Shown here in pieces: positions 14,087-21,597 of a stretch of 64,000 nt of DNA. The notes below the pieces were generated by a model. It did not search any database and was not told the DNA's origin. It saw only the letters and a list, made by a program, of their open reading frames with translations. How positions within the stretch are numbered: position 1 is the stretch's first letter; each line of letters opens with the position of its first letter. The translations under genes and the position numbers were made by a program. Source of the DNA: a virus; the IMG/VR virus record IMGVR_UViG_3300031963_000003, positions 1 to 64,000 of that record. One strand, given 5' to 3'.

Positions 14087-14117
14087 CAAATATGAACAAT
14101 AAAGTCGACATAAACAA
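14087..14117 (-). promoter_or_regulatory. host-type promoter candidate TTG-N20-CATATTTG
   Basis: One mismatch from TTG/TAnnTTTG with a 20-nt spacer, 26 nt upstream of the ATG at 14061. Confidence 0.45.
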
Positions 14118-14144
14118 ACTTTACCCCAAATTGTTTAAAGTATT

Positions 14145-14555
14145 TTATACAGTATGTTCAATCTGAACCCGTACACAATTTTGTGGTAATCTATGGATGT
14201 GTCTGTAATTGTTGATGTAACCCATCATATTGGCACTACCAATCGCGTTAGCTGAATGTATAACAACATCAACAACTGGTTTACCATCCAACCATTGTTC
14301 CACTAACCACTTGGTACAATCCATACCTGTTTTTTCTTTGATGTTGTTGTAGTCTAATTCGTAATTATGATAAACATTACGATGCCATTCAGCCATTGCG
14401 GTATCACCTAAATCATGGTCAAGAGAAATTAAACTAATATTCTCCAATCCAATTTCTGATACTTTCTCAACAAACTCCTCATATGTTCGAACAATGACCC
14501 ATTCGTCCTTTAGTACTGGTGTTCTAACGTCATCTAAATAAATTCTTTTTTTCAT
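14145..14555 (-). CDS. cyclic-phosphate-processing receiver-like protein (cREC)
   Basis: The protein has 136 aa from ATG 14555. The receiver-like fold is seen in MKKRIYLDDVRTP at the N-terminus and LISLDHDLGDTAM near residue 45, with a conserved DVVIHSAN segment late. I recall this as the cREC family, predicted to act on RNA 2',3'-cyclic or terminal phosphates. The placement supports that: it lies directly downstream of RNA ligase and polynucleotide kinase. The kinase here lacks a phosphatase domain, so this protein may supply that step. That last point is inference. Confidence 0.7.
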   Translation of the reverse strand: MKKRIYLDDVRTPVLKDEWVIVRTYEEFVEKVSEIGLENISLISLDHDLGDTAMAEWHRNVYHNYELDYNNIKEKTGMDCTKWLVEQWLDGKPVVDVVIHSANAIGSANMMGYINNYRHIHRLPQNCVRVQIEHTV

Positions 14556-14571
14556 TGTATGATTTTTCTTA

Positions 14572-15657
14572 CTAATTCTCTTCATCTTTTTTAAATGGTT
14601 TTGAATATGGTGGATATAATATTTTCCATATTATATTTTTATATGATTTACCATCCAACATATTAAACAGTATTGAAGGGTGGGAATATCTTTTAGCTAA
14701 TTCAGCAAACTCCGCTCGGGTAAATTCTTTTTGGTATGATTCAAAATAAACGTTACGAATTTTGTTGAATATCCATTTATATTCCTTTTCGATATTTTCA
14801 AATCGAATCACAAAGTCCTTTACCGTTTCTTTCACCCAACTATTAAATTCATCTGGTACCTTCTCAAGTAACTCATCAAATGGTTTATCTTCTTTAAGAT
14901 ATTCCCAAATATCTCTACTTGACACATTAGTTAGTATTCTATGTAAACGAACATACTCTTCGAATTTTATTTTCATTCTAAAGTTCGATGGGTAGAAACG
15001 AATAACAAACCCTTCACTATTTGGGGTGTTTAGTTTTTTATAGTTGTCAAATGTTTCCTTGTTGAAGGTTACCATAGTGCTATCGACAATATCTTTCTCT
15101 TCAATATCCGATGAATGAAAAATTGCTCGAGCGGTGTGCCAGTTTAATTCTCCTATGGGTGTTGTTACAGATAAAAAGGTAATCTTATCACAACCATAGT
15201 TCACTACTATCCTATTTTCGGGATAAATAATTTCACATAAATAGGTAACTTCCTTCATGAATTTACTTAAATCATATTTTGATTTAAGAATTTCTAAACC
15301 ACGAATGGATTGTTCCGAGGTAAAAGAACCTCTTGTTGACATAATCCATTCACCATCATAAAAGAAAAGGATTCCAAGAGAACCATCCATTTTATCTTGG
15401 ATGTGAGTATACTCACTATCCCAAGGAATTAAATTTTTATCAATAACCTCTTCGTAGTTGAAAAATTTACCAAATGGTTTTGATATTACTTCTCCTGAAT
15501 GGGTTGTAATAAGACCACGACATTGCATAGTAATATCATCCCACAAAGATTCATATTGTACTCTTGGTGTGTAATTCCATATGTACAAATCTTTGGTTGG
15601 GTGAGTTTGTTTCATTAACAAACCATCCTTATGATATCTCTCTAAAACTTCAATCAC
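14572..15657 (-). CDS. rnlA: RNA ligase, T4 Rnl1 type
   Basis: The protein has 361 aa. The nucleotidyltransferase motif I is KMDGS with K89 as the lysine to be adenylated. Motif III/IIIa-like strands follow, then motif IV EGFVIRF and motif V MKIKFEEYVRLH. The C-terminal helical domain is about the size of T4 Rnl1 (374 aa). It would seal 3'-OH/5'-phosphate RNA ends, classically in tRNA anticodon loops cut by host defence nucleases. The start overlaps the kinase stop by 4 nt, so the two are translationally coupled. Confidence 0.9.
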   Translation of the reverse strand: MIEVLERYHKDGLLMKQTHPTKDLYIWNYTPRVQYESLWDDITMQCRGLITTHSGEVISKPFGKFFNYEEVIDKNLIPWDSEYTHIQDKMDGSLGILFFYDGEWIMSTRGSFTSEQSIRGLEILKSKYDLSKFMKEVTYLCEIIYPENRIVVNYGCDKITFLSVTTPIGELNWHTARAIFHSSDIEEKDIVDSTMVTFNKETFDNYKKLNTPNSEGFVIRFYPSNFRMKIKFEEYVRLHRILTNVSSRDIWEYLKEDKPFDELLEKVPDEFNSWVKETVKDFVIRFENIEKEYKWIFNKIRNVYFESYQKEFTRAEFAELAKRYSHPSILFNMLDGKSYKNIIWKILYPPYSKPFKKDEEN

Positions 15658-16067
15658 AACTTAATTTCAAAACGATTTTTCATAATCTCTAATTTGTCTT
15701 CAGGAACTCCATGTATGTTCTCACCACCGTGTCTGTTTTCAACCACAATAGTGTGAACTCTGTAACCATATCTTTTAGCCATTTCAAAATATGGCTCCAT
15801 TTCCCATTCTTGTGTAAAAGTGTTTGAAACAACAACCCTAACAACACTATTCATCATTAAATTGGCACATCTTTGTTGACAATCATTATGTGCTTCCCTT
15901 AATTTTGTTGGGTCGAAATTATAATTACCCTCTTTATCTGTAAAGTAATCGTCCGCAGACAATGGTTTCAACGGGTTATTTGGAGTGTATAAAATTATCT
16001 CCCCTAAAGTAGATTTACCCGAACCAGGTAACCCTCTCACTAAAATCAAATCTTTTGTATATTCCAT
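15654..16067 (-). CDS. polynucleotide kinase-like P-loop protein
   Basis: The protein has 137 aa. Walker A is GLPGSGKST (residues 13-21). A SADDYF segment and a VSNTF strand follow, typical of the small P-loop kinases of the PNK/NEDD4BP2-like group. There is no HAD phosphatase domain like that of T4 Pnkp. It would phosphorylate 5'-OH RNA ends before ligation by the neighbouring Rnl1-type ligase. It is the first gene of the operon, behind a strong TTG-N20-TATATTTG promoter. Confidence 0.83.
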   Translation of the reverse strand: MEYTKDLILVRGLPGSGKSTLGEIILYTPNNPLKPLSADDYFTDKEGNYNFDPTKLREAHNDCQQRCANLMMNSVVRVVVSNTFTQEWEMEPYFEMAKRYGYRVHTIVVENRHGGENIHGVPEDKLEIMKNRFEIKL

Positions 16068-16085
16068 GATAAATTAGATTTATCA

Positions 16086-16116
16086 CAAATATACGTATTA
16101 ATTTTTAGAATACCAA
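16086..16116 (-). promoter_or_regulatory. host-type promoter TTG-N20-TATATTTG (RNA-repair operon)
   Basis: An exact match to the Bacteroidetes consensus. The -7 box ends 18 nt before the ATG at 16067, giving a short leader and likely early expression. Confidence 0.7.
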
Positions 16117-16120
16117 AAAA

Positions 16121-16153
16121 AATAAAAACCCCCAACGGTGAGTCGGGGGTTTG
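16121..16153 (-). terminator. Rho-independent terminator
   Basis: AAACCCCC/GGGGGTTT stem with T5 on the minus strand. It lies downstream of the clpC-like gene and of the possible small RNA. Confidence 0.85.
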
Positions 16154-16217
16154 CGGTCATTTTGTGGATTCAACACCACGGACTATAAAACGAGAGGAAA
16201 TCGGCAAAGATATCCTG
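16121..16217 (-). ncRNA. candidate small RNA
   Basis: A late-type TATTTATA (16224-16231) would start transcription near 16217, and a strong terminator ends it near 16121, giving about 95 nt. Internal pairing GTGG..CCAC (16164-16179) forms a second hairpin. No ORF of note is present. It could equally be the 3' UTR of the clpC-like mRNA. Confidence 0.45.
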
Positions 16218-16223
16218 TGTGAA

Positions 16224-16231
16224 TATAAATA
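16224..16231 (-). promoter_or_regulatory. late-promoter-like TATTTATA
   Basis: An exact octamer on the minus strand, 29 nt downstream of the clpC-like stop and not upstream of any ORF. Confidence 0.4.
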
Positions 16232-16259
16232 TATATGTTTTTTTAAAAAGTCTGAATAT

Positions 16260-18278
16260 TTACCCCTTTTTTTTAAAAATTTTTATTTCTCCGTCTTTAA
16301 TTTTCAAATTAATTGTTTCGTTTTCTTTGATTTCACCTCTTAAAATTGAATCACTTAAATAATCTTCACACATATTTTGGATAATTCTTTTAATAGGTCT
16401 CGCACCAAAATCTTCTTGTGTATTCAATTCAGATATCCTTTCTACAATTGTTTTATCAAAAGAAACTTTAAAATTCTTTTCTTTAAGTCGGATTACTAAT
16501 TTATTCAATTCAATCTCAATAATCTTTTTAATCACATCTTTATCTAAAGAATTAAAACTGATTATATCATCTACTCGATTTAAAAACTCAGGATTAAAAT
16601 GTTGTTTGAGTGATTTTTGAACAATTGACTTTTTGACTTCATAGTTTTGAGACGTTGATGACGACGAACTAAACCCAACACCCTTACCGAATTCGGATAC
16701 TTTTTTAGCACCGATGTTAGATGTCATAATCACAATAGTGTTGGTAAAATTCACTTTTCTTCCAAAAGAATCTGTCAAGTGCCCCTCATCCAATATTTGA
16801 AGTAGAATGTTGAACACATCTTTATGTGCTTTTTCAACCTCATCAAATAGAACTACTGAGAATGGATTATTTTTGATTTTTTCAGTGAGTTGTCCACCTT
16901 CATCATAACCAACATATCCTGGAGGTGACCCGATTAATTTAGCAACATTGTGTTTTTCCATGTACTCACTCATGTCAACACGAATTACTTTTTCAGCATC
17001 CCCAAAAAGTAGTTCGGCGATACTTTTAGCGAGATACGTTTTACCAACACCTGTTGAACCTAAGAAAATAAAAGAACCGATTGGTTTATTGGTATCTTTG
17101 ATACCAACTCTATTTCTTCTAATGGCTTTAGAGATGATTGATATTGCCTCGTCCTGTCCAATCACTTTAGATTTTAATTTTTCTTCTAAATTTAATAGAT
17201 TTGTTGTTTCTCTGTCATCAATTTTAGAAAGAGGTACTCCAGTTATTTGTGATATTATCTCGTAAACATCAGCAATTGTTACTGGTGTTTTATTGTCTTT
17301 TTGTTTATCTAACCATTTCTTTTTCTCTTCATCTAACTTACTTAATAACTTTCTTTCTTCATCACGTAACTTAGCTGCCTGTTCGTAGTTTTGACTTTTA
17401 ACGACTTGTATTTTTTTATCCTTCAAATCATCAGATTCCTTTTTAAGTTTTTCAATAATTTCGGGAATCTTTGTGTTGATTTTTTTATCAGAACCTAATT
17501 CGTCCATTACGTCAATCGCCTTATCGGGGAACTGACGGTCCGTGATAAATCTAGATGAGAGACTAACAATAGTTTCAAAAACTTCCGGTTCGTAAAAAAC
17601 TTTATGGAAGTTTTGATAAGAATCTCTTAGGTTATTTAGAATTTGTACGGTTTCTTCTTTAGTTGGTTCTTTAAGGATTATCTTTTGGAATCTACGAACC
17701 AACGCACCATCTTTTTCGATATGTTTTTTAAATTCGTCAAATGTTGTTGCACCAATACATTGAATTTCACCCCTTGCTAAAGCGGGTTTCATAATATTAG
17801 CAGCATCCATTGAACCACTAGCATTACCCGCTCCAACCATAGTGTGAATCTCATCTATGAATACAATTACGTTTGGTTCGTTCTGTAATTCATTTAGAAT
17901 AGCTTTAATCCTTTCTTCAAACTGTCCTCTATATTTCGTGCCAGCAACTAAGGATGTTAAATCTAACGAGACTATTCTCTTATCTAAAAGATTTGATGGA
18001 CAATCTCCCTTGACAATCATTTGTGCTAATTTTTCAACCAACGCTGATTTACCAACACCCGCATCACCAACTATTACTACGTTGTTTTTCTTTTTTCGAG
18101 ATAATATCTGTGCAATTCTCTTGACCTCACTATCTCGACCTATAACGGGGTCTACTTTACCCTCTTCAACCATTTTATTCAAATCTCTTGAAAAGTTATC
18201 AAGGATAGGGGTGGTTGAACCCTTCCTTGTTTTCTTTGGGTTGGTTGTGTTTCCTTCTTCGAAAAAATCTACTGACAT
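16260..18278 (-). CDS. ClpC-like AAA+ unfoldase lacking the N-domain
   Basis: The protein has 672 aa with two AAA+ modules. Walker A1 is GDAGVGKSA (near 73), Walker B1 is VIVFIDEIH, Walker A2 is GSTGVGKTY (near 411) and Walker B2 is VVLFDEVEKAH. A short middle region carries a UVR-like NYEQAAKLRDEE segment, as in ClpC. The usual double Clp N-domain is missing; the protein begins with an 18-residue tail, then TPILDNFSRDL. A VGF tripeptide (near 532) sits where ClpC carries its ClpP-docking loop, so it may recruit host ClpP. Loss of the N-domain suggests different substrate choice. Confidence 0.9.
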   Translation of the reverse strand: MSVDFFEEGNTTNPKKTRKGSTTPILDNFSRDLNKMVEEGKVDPVIGRDSEVKRIAQILSRKKKNNVVIVGDAGVGKSALVEKLAQMIVKGDCPSNLLDKRIVSLDLTSLVAGTKYRGQFEERIKAILNELQNEPNVIVFIDEIHTMVGAGNASGSMDAANIMKPALARGEIQCIGATTFDEFKKHIEKDGALVRRFQKIILKEPTKEETVQILNNLRDSYQNFHKVFYEPEVFETIVSLSSRFITDRQFPDKAIDVMDELGSDKKINTKIPEIIEKLKKESDDLKDKKIQVVKSQNYEQAAKLRDEERKLLSKLDEEKKKWLDKQKDNKTPVTIADVYEIISQITGVPLSKIDDRETTNLLNLEEKLKSKVIGQDEAISIISKAIRRNRVGIKDTNKPIGSFIFLGSTGVGKTYLAKSIAELLFGDAEKVIRVDMSEYMEKHNVAKLIGSPPGYVGYDEGGQLTEKIKNNPFSVVLFDEVEKAHKDVFNILLQILDEGHLTDSFGRKVNFTNTIVIMTSNIGAKKVSEFGKGVGFSSSSSTSQNYEVKKSIVQKSLKQHFNPEFLNRVDDIISFNSLDKDVIKKIIEIELNKLVIRLKEKNFKVSFDKTIVERISELNTQEDFGARPIKRIIQNMCEDYLSDSILRGEIKENETINLKIKDGEIKIFKKKG

Positions 18279-18294
18279 ACGAAATAATTTTCTT

Positions 18295-18325
18295 TAAGTA
18301 TACAAAAAGAATCCCGTAAAAACAA
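18295..18325 (-). promoter_or_regulatory. weak promoter candidate for clpC-like gene
   Basis: TTG, 20 nt, TATACTTA: correct spacing but two mismatches in the -7 box. It lies 16 nt upstream of the start codon. Confidence 0.3.
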
Positions 18326-18389
18326 ATGTTGACTCCGAGAAGTTGTTTTTAGGAATATCAGTTTCTACAAACATAAATAAAAAATGACA

Positions 18390-18408
18390 CCCCTACAAGG
18401 GGTTTTTT
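18390..18408 (+). terminator. terminator-like hairpin in divergent gap
   Basis: CCCCT/AGGGG stem with a 3-nt loop, then T6. No plus-strand gene ends nearby, so it may insulate the late capsid operon from upstream or antisense transcription. Confidence 0.55.
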
Positions 18409-18414
18409 ATTTGA

Positions 18415-18422
18415 TATTTATT
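18415..18422 (+). promoter_or_regulatory. late-promoter-like TATTTATT
   Basis: A one-base variant of the TATTTATA octamer, 27 nt upstream of the KTSC gene. Confidence 0.35.
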
Positions 18423-18449
18423 ATGTATACTAATATCTAAAAAAAAATT

Positions 18450-18695
18450 ATGTCAATTATTTTAGAAAAAACAGAAGGTAACATTACAGAGGTTGTGGTT
18501 TCATCATCAAATCTGAATCGAGCGATTTATAATTCCTCTGAAAACCATTTATCGATTGAATTTAATAATGGCTCTATTTATGAGTATGAAAATGTGCCGC
18601 TAGAGATTTTTGAAAATTTTAAAAAATCGGAATCTCAAGGTAAATTTTTTAATTCGAATATATCGAGAACGTACAAATATAAAAAAATCAAATGA
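18450..18695 (+). CDS. KTSC-domain protein
   Basis: The protein has 81 aa and is almost entirely the KTSC fold: SNLNRAIYNSSENHLSIEF, NGSIYEYENVP, then FKKSESQGKFFNSNI. In related proteins this small domain often has a K-T-S-C ending; here the end is SRTYKYKKIK. It is found alone or near RNA and translation genes, and its function is poorly known. It overlaps the next start (ATGA) and opens the plus-strand capsid region. Confidence 0.8.
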   Translation: MSIILEKTEGNITEVVVSSSNLNRAIYNSSENHLSIEFNNGSIYEYENVPLEIFENFKKSESQGKFFNSNISRTYKYKKIK

Positions 18696-19480
18696 GTGTA
18701 ATTGATGAAATAATTGAAGATATGGAAAAGGACCAAGAGATTGTAAAGTCTTTTGTTCCAAAAGAGACATTACCAAAAAATATCTTTGATATTAATAATG
18801 GTAAATCTATTTTAAATTCTGAAGTCAGAAAAAAAATGTTAGAAATAACAGAAGAATTTATTGACTTTGTTGGAGTTAATTTTTTCATTTACGATATTAT
18901 TTTTATTGGTTCATTAGCAAACTATAATTGGTCTGAATATTCAGACGTTGATATTCACATATTAATCGATTATGACGAATTTGATGAGTCCGAAAACAAA
19001 GACTTGGTCGTTTATCATCAAATTGTGCAAGAGTTTTTTGATGTCAAAAGAAGATTGTGGAATGAAACCACAGACATTAAAATAAAAGGATACGAGGTCG
19101 AAATGTACGTTCAAGACGTAGATGACAAATATGTTGCTACGGGTGTTTATTCAATTTTAAATAACGAATGGATTGTTGAACCTAAAAAAATTGAGTCGGC
19201 TTTCGATATAGATGAGAAGAAAATTTTAGAAAAGTCTGAAGAATATGCGAAAGAGGTAGAACGTTTAGAAGACTTAAACAACAAAGGTCAAGACGTTTCA
19301 AAAGAAATAAAAACCCTAAAAGATAAACTTAAAAAATTCAGACAGTCGGGATTAGAAAAAGGAGGTGAGTATTCTTATGAAAATTTAACCTTCAAATTAT
19401 TAAGAAGAAATGGGTTTATCGAAAAACTTTTTAATATCAAAAGTTCAATACGAAATAAAAAATTGTCCTTACCGCAATAG
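18692..19480 (+). CDS. nucleotidyltransferase-fold protein
   Basis: The protein has 262 aa. The N-terminal half has a polymerase-beta/MNT-type active site: FIGSLANYNWSEYSDVDIHI, with GS and DxD spaced as in nucleotidyltransferases. The C-terminal half is a charged coiled-coil followed by a basic segment. It could add a nucleotide to a protein or RNA target, but nothing visible gives the substrate. It is coupled to the KTSC gene and placed just before the packaging and capsid genes. Confidence 0.7.
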   Translation: MSVIDEIIEDMEKDQEIVKSFVPKETLPKNIFDINNGKSILNSEVRKKMLEITEEFIDFVGVNFFIYDIIFIGSLANYNWSEYSDVDIHILIDYDEFDESENKDLVVYHQIVQEFFDVKRRLWNETTDIKIKGYEVEMYVQDVDDKYVATGVYSILNNEWIVEPKKIESAFDIDEKKILEKSEEYAKEVERLEDLNNKGQDVSKEIKTLKDKLKKFRQSGLEKGGEYSYENLTFKLLRRNGFIEKLFNIKSSIRNKKLSLPQ

Positions 19481-19509
19481 AAACAATAAATTTTTTATCT
19501 ATATGCATG

Positions 19510-19517
19510 TATTTATA
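19510..19517 (+). promoter_or_regulatory. late-promoter-like TATTTATA
   Basis: An exact octamer 37 nt upstream of the ATG at 19555, the first gene of the head operon. Confidence 0.55.
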
Positions 19518-19554
19518 GGATACAAGAATAATATAATTATCAACATTTAAAGAA

Positions 19555-20592
19555 ATGGCAGATTTAAAACCATTAGGAAGCGAAAAACTTAACGGAGACG
19601 ACAAACTAAGACGTATCCTCGAGTTGACCTATTACGGTAATGATAAAAAATCATCTACCCCTAACCAATCACCAGTATCTAAAACTGAATATCTTTCTGA
19701 ATCCGTAAGTGGTTTCAGATTTGGTATTGTAAGAGAAAAAGATGGATACTACGTAAAAAAAGGTTTAAACGAAAATTCATTAGACTACATTGGTGGTCTT
19801 TTCATGAAAAATAAAAACAGATTTAATTCATATGCTGAAGCACTAAAAAGATTAGAGTTATTATCGGGAGGTGAATTAAATGAAGCGACTAAGTACGTTT
19901 TAAAACAAAAACCAACTTCAGAACCCGCTAACGAAGCTCCTGTTCCATCACCAGAAATGGGTGAGGTTCCGCCAGCTCCCGTAGCTCCTGAGGGTGACGT
20001 ACCACCATCACCCGAAATGGGTGGTGATGTTCCGATGGCACCTGAAGGGGATGTTCCGATGTCACCTGAAGGAGATGAAATGGGTGATGATTTACCATCT
20101 GATGAATCAGGTAAACCTTCTGATTATATGGCCGAAATCCAAAAATTTGCTGGAAAATTGGGTCAAGAATTGAGAGACCAAAAAGATAAAATGGAAAGTG
20201 ACGATATTAAATACGTACTTAACATGATTATCTCGGCTGTTGATTTAGACAAATTAGAAGATGATGATATTGAAGAAATTGGTAAAAAATTTGATAGAGA
20301 CATAGAAGATGATGTTGCGTTATCTGACGAACCTTCTGATGATATGTCTGACGTTCCTTCTGATGATGAAACAACACCAGCTGAACCAACCGCAGATGAT
20401 GATTTAGGTGAAATGCACGCAATGGACAAATTGGAAAGTTTTATAAACACACCAATGTCAACCGATGAAGAAATTGATTTATCTAAATACGCAGATTTGG
20501 GTGGTGATGATGTTAAAGAAATTGATTTAGATGAAATAAAAAAAGAAATCAACAAAACTATATCTGATACTTTAGGTAAATACTTTAAGTAA
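19555..20592 (+). CDS. acidic virion/head-associated protein
   Basis: The protein has 345 aa, very acidic. The N-terminal 115 aa form a small domain (FRFGIVREKDGYYVKKG). A Pro/Glu/Met-rich repeat (about 122-180) with APEGDVP and SPEMG units follows, then long acidic helices. Proteins of this type sit near T4-like packaging genes and are usually virion or scaffold associated. It heads a tightly packed run of genes leading to the terminase. Confidence 0.6.
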   Translation: MADLKPLGSEKLNGDDKLRRILELTYYGNDKKSSTPNQSPVSKTEYLSESVSGFRFGIVREKDGYYVKKGLNENSLDYIGGLFMKNKNRFNSYAEALKRLELLSGGELNEATKYVLKQKPTSEPANEAPVPSPEMGEVPPAPVAPEGDVPPSPEMGGDVPMAPEGDVPMSPEGDEMGDDLPSDESGKPSDYMAEIQKFAGKLGQELRDQKDKMESDDIKYVLNMIISAVDLDKLEDDDIEEIGKKFDRDIEDDVALSDEPSDDMSDVPSDDETTPAEPTADDDLGEMHAMDKLESFINTPMSTDEEIDLSKYADLGGDDVKEIDLDEIKKEINKTISDTLGKYFK

Positions 20593-20593
20593 A

Positions 20594-20995
20594 ATGCGTC
20601 TTATCTATGTCAACGAAATCGGAACCGATTATAAGGGTCAAAAACAGTATGAATTCATCTTTAGTGAATCAACTGAAATAGACATGGACGAATGGTTTGA
20701 CGTACCCGCATCATCGACCTCAACATCTAAATCACCAAACATAGAATATATAGACCAAGTAGGTCTCCTTCAAGACACCGATATAGTTTTTGAATTAATA
20801 CAAAATTCAGACTATTTCGGTGTTATTGATGCTGTGGACGGTATAATAGCCATGGCTTGGGAAAAATCTAATTTTGATTTAGAAGAAGACAGATTGTTTT
20901 TTCGATTTGGTGAATCATATGAAAACGTTTCAAAAAAATTAAAAGAAAGGGGAATATCCCTTGAAAAAAAATCAATAAAATTCAAAGAATCATGA
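20594..20995 (+). CDS. hypothetical protein
   Basis: The protein has 133 aa, starting MRLIYVNEIGTDYKGQKQYEFIF. It has mixed alpha/beta predicted content and no motif I recognise. It lies 1 nt after the acidic protein and overlaps the next start by 4 nt, so it belongs to the head operon and is likely a late structural or assembly protein. Confidence 0.65.
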   Translation: MRLIYVNEIGTDYKGQKQYEFIFSESTEIDMDEWFDVPASSTSTSKSPNIEYIDQVGLLQDTDIVFELIQNSDYFGVIDAVDGIIAMAWEKSNFDLEEDRLFFRFGESYENVSKKLKERGISLEKKSIKFKES

Positions 20996-21597
20996 ATAGA
21001 AAATTAATCATTGAAAAATTAATAATAGAAGGGTTTTCAGAGAGAACTCTTTCTCGTTTAAATGATAACGAATTATCTACCCTATCAAAAACAGTTCTTA
21101 AAGAAGCTGTTATGATTAAAAAAGATAATTTAAAAGATATTGCAGCAGCTAAAGCCGCTGGTAAAACTATTGAAACTTACGAATCAAAAGTTTGTCCAAA
21201 ATGTGGTATGAAAAACTGTAAGTGTAAGGATAAGAAACATCAAGACGTTAATGAAATTGAAGAGTGGGTGTTAGATTTAGCTGAATCAAAATATTCACAA
21301 TTCACATCTAAAAACGATATCATGAGTATTATTAGTGAGAAAATAGAAACAACGTTCCAACCTATGCCAAAAACTAAAGCAAAAAAAGGTCACAATGGTG
21401 TACCTGAGTTTATGACATATGATTCTATCATGGCCGCAGCGCAACCCGCACCTGTTGAAACACCTGTTGAAACCCCAACAAAACCAAAAACACCAACAAG
21501 ACCTCAAGAAGACGAACCATTTGACCCGTTTGAACCACAACCAGGTCCCGATACTAAACCAAAGGCGTTAGCCGAAAAGAAAAAAATCAAAAAATGA
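20992..21597 (+). CDS. hypothetical protein with CxxC knuckle and Pro-rich tail
   Basis: The protein has 201 aa. A helical N-terminus leads to CPKCGMKNCKCKDKK (about 64-78), a likely metal knuckle, then another helical block. A Pro/Thr/Glu-rich tail (PVETPVETPTKPKTPTRP) and a basic end follow. It is coupled to both neighbours by ATGA overlaps. The role is unknown; the position suggests head assembly. Confidence 0.65.
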   Translation: MNRKLIIEKLIIEGFSERTLSRLNDNELSTLSKTVLKEAVMIKKDNLKDIAAAKAAGKTIETYESKVCPKCGMKNCKCKDKKHQDVNEIEEWVLDLAESKYSQFTSKNDIMSIISEKIETTFQPMPKTKAKKGHNGVPEFMTYDSIMAAAQPAPVETPVETPTKPKTPTRPQEDEPFDPFEPQPGPDTKPKALAEKKKIKK

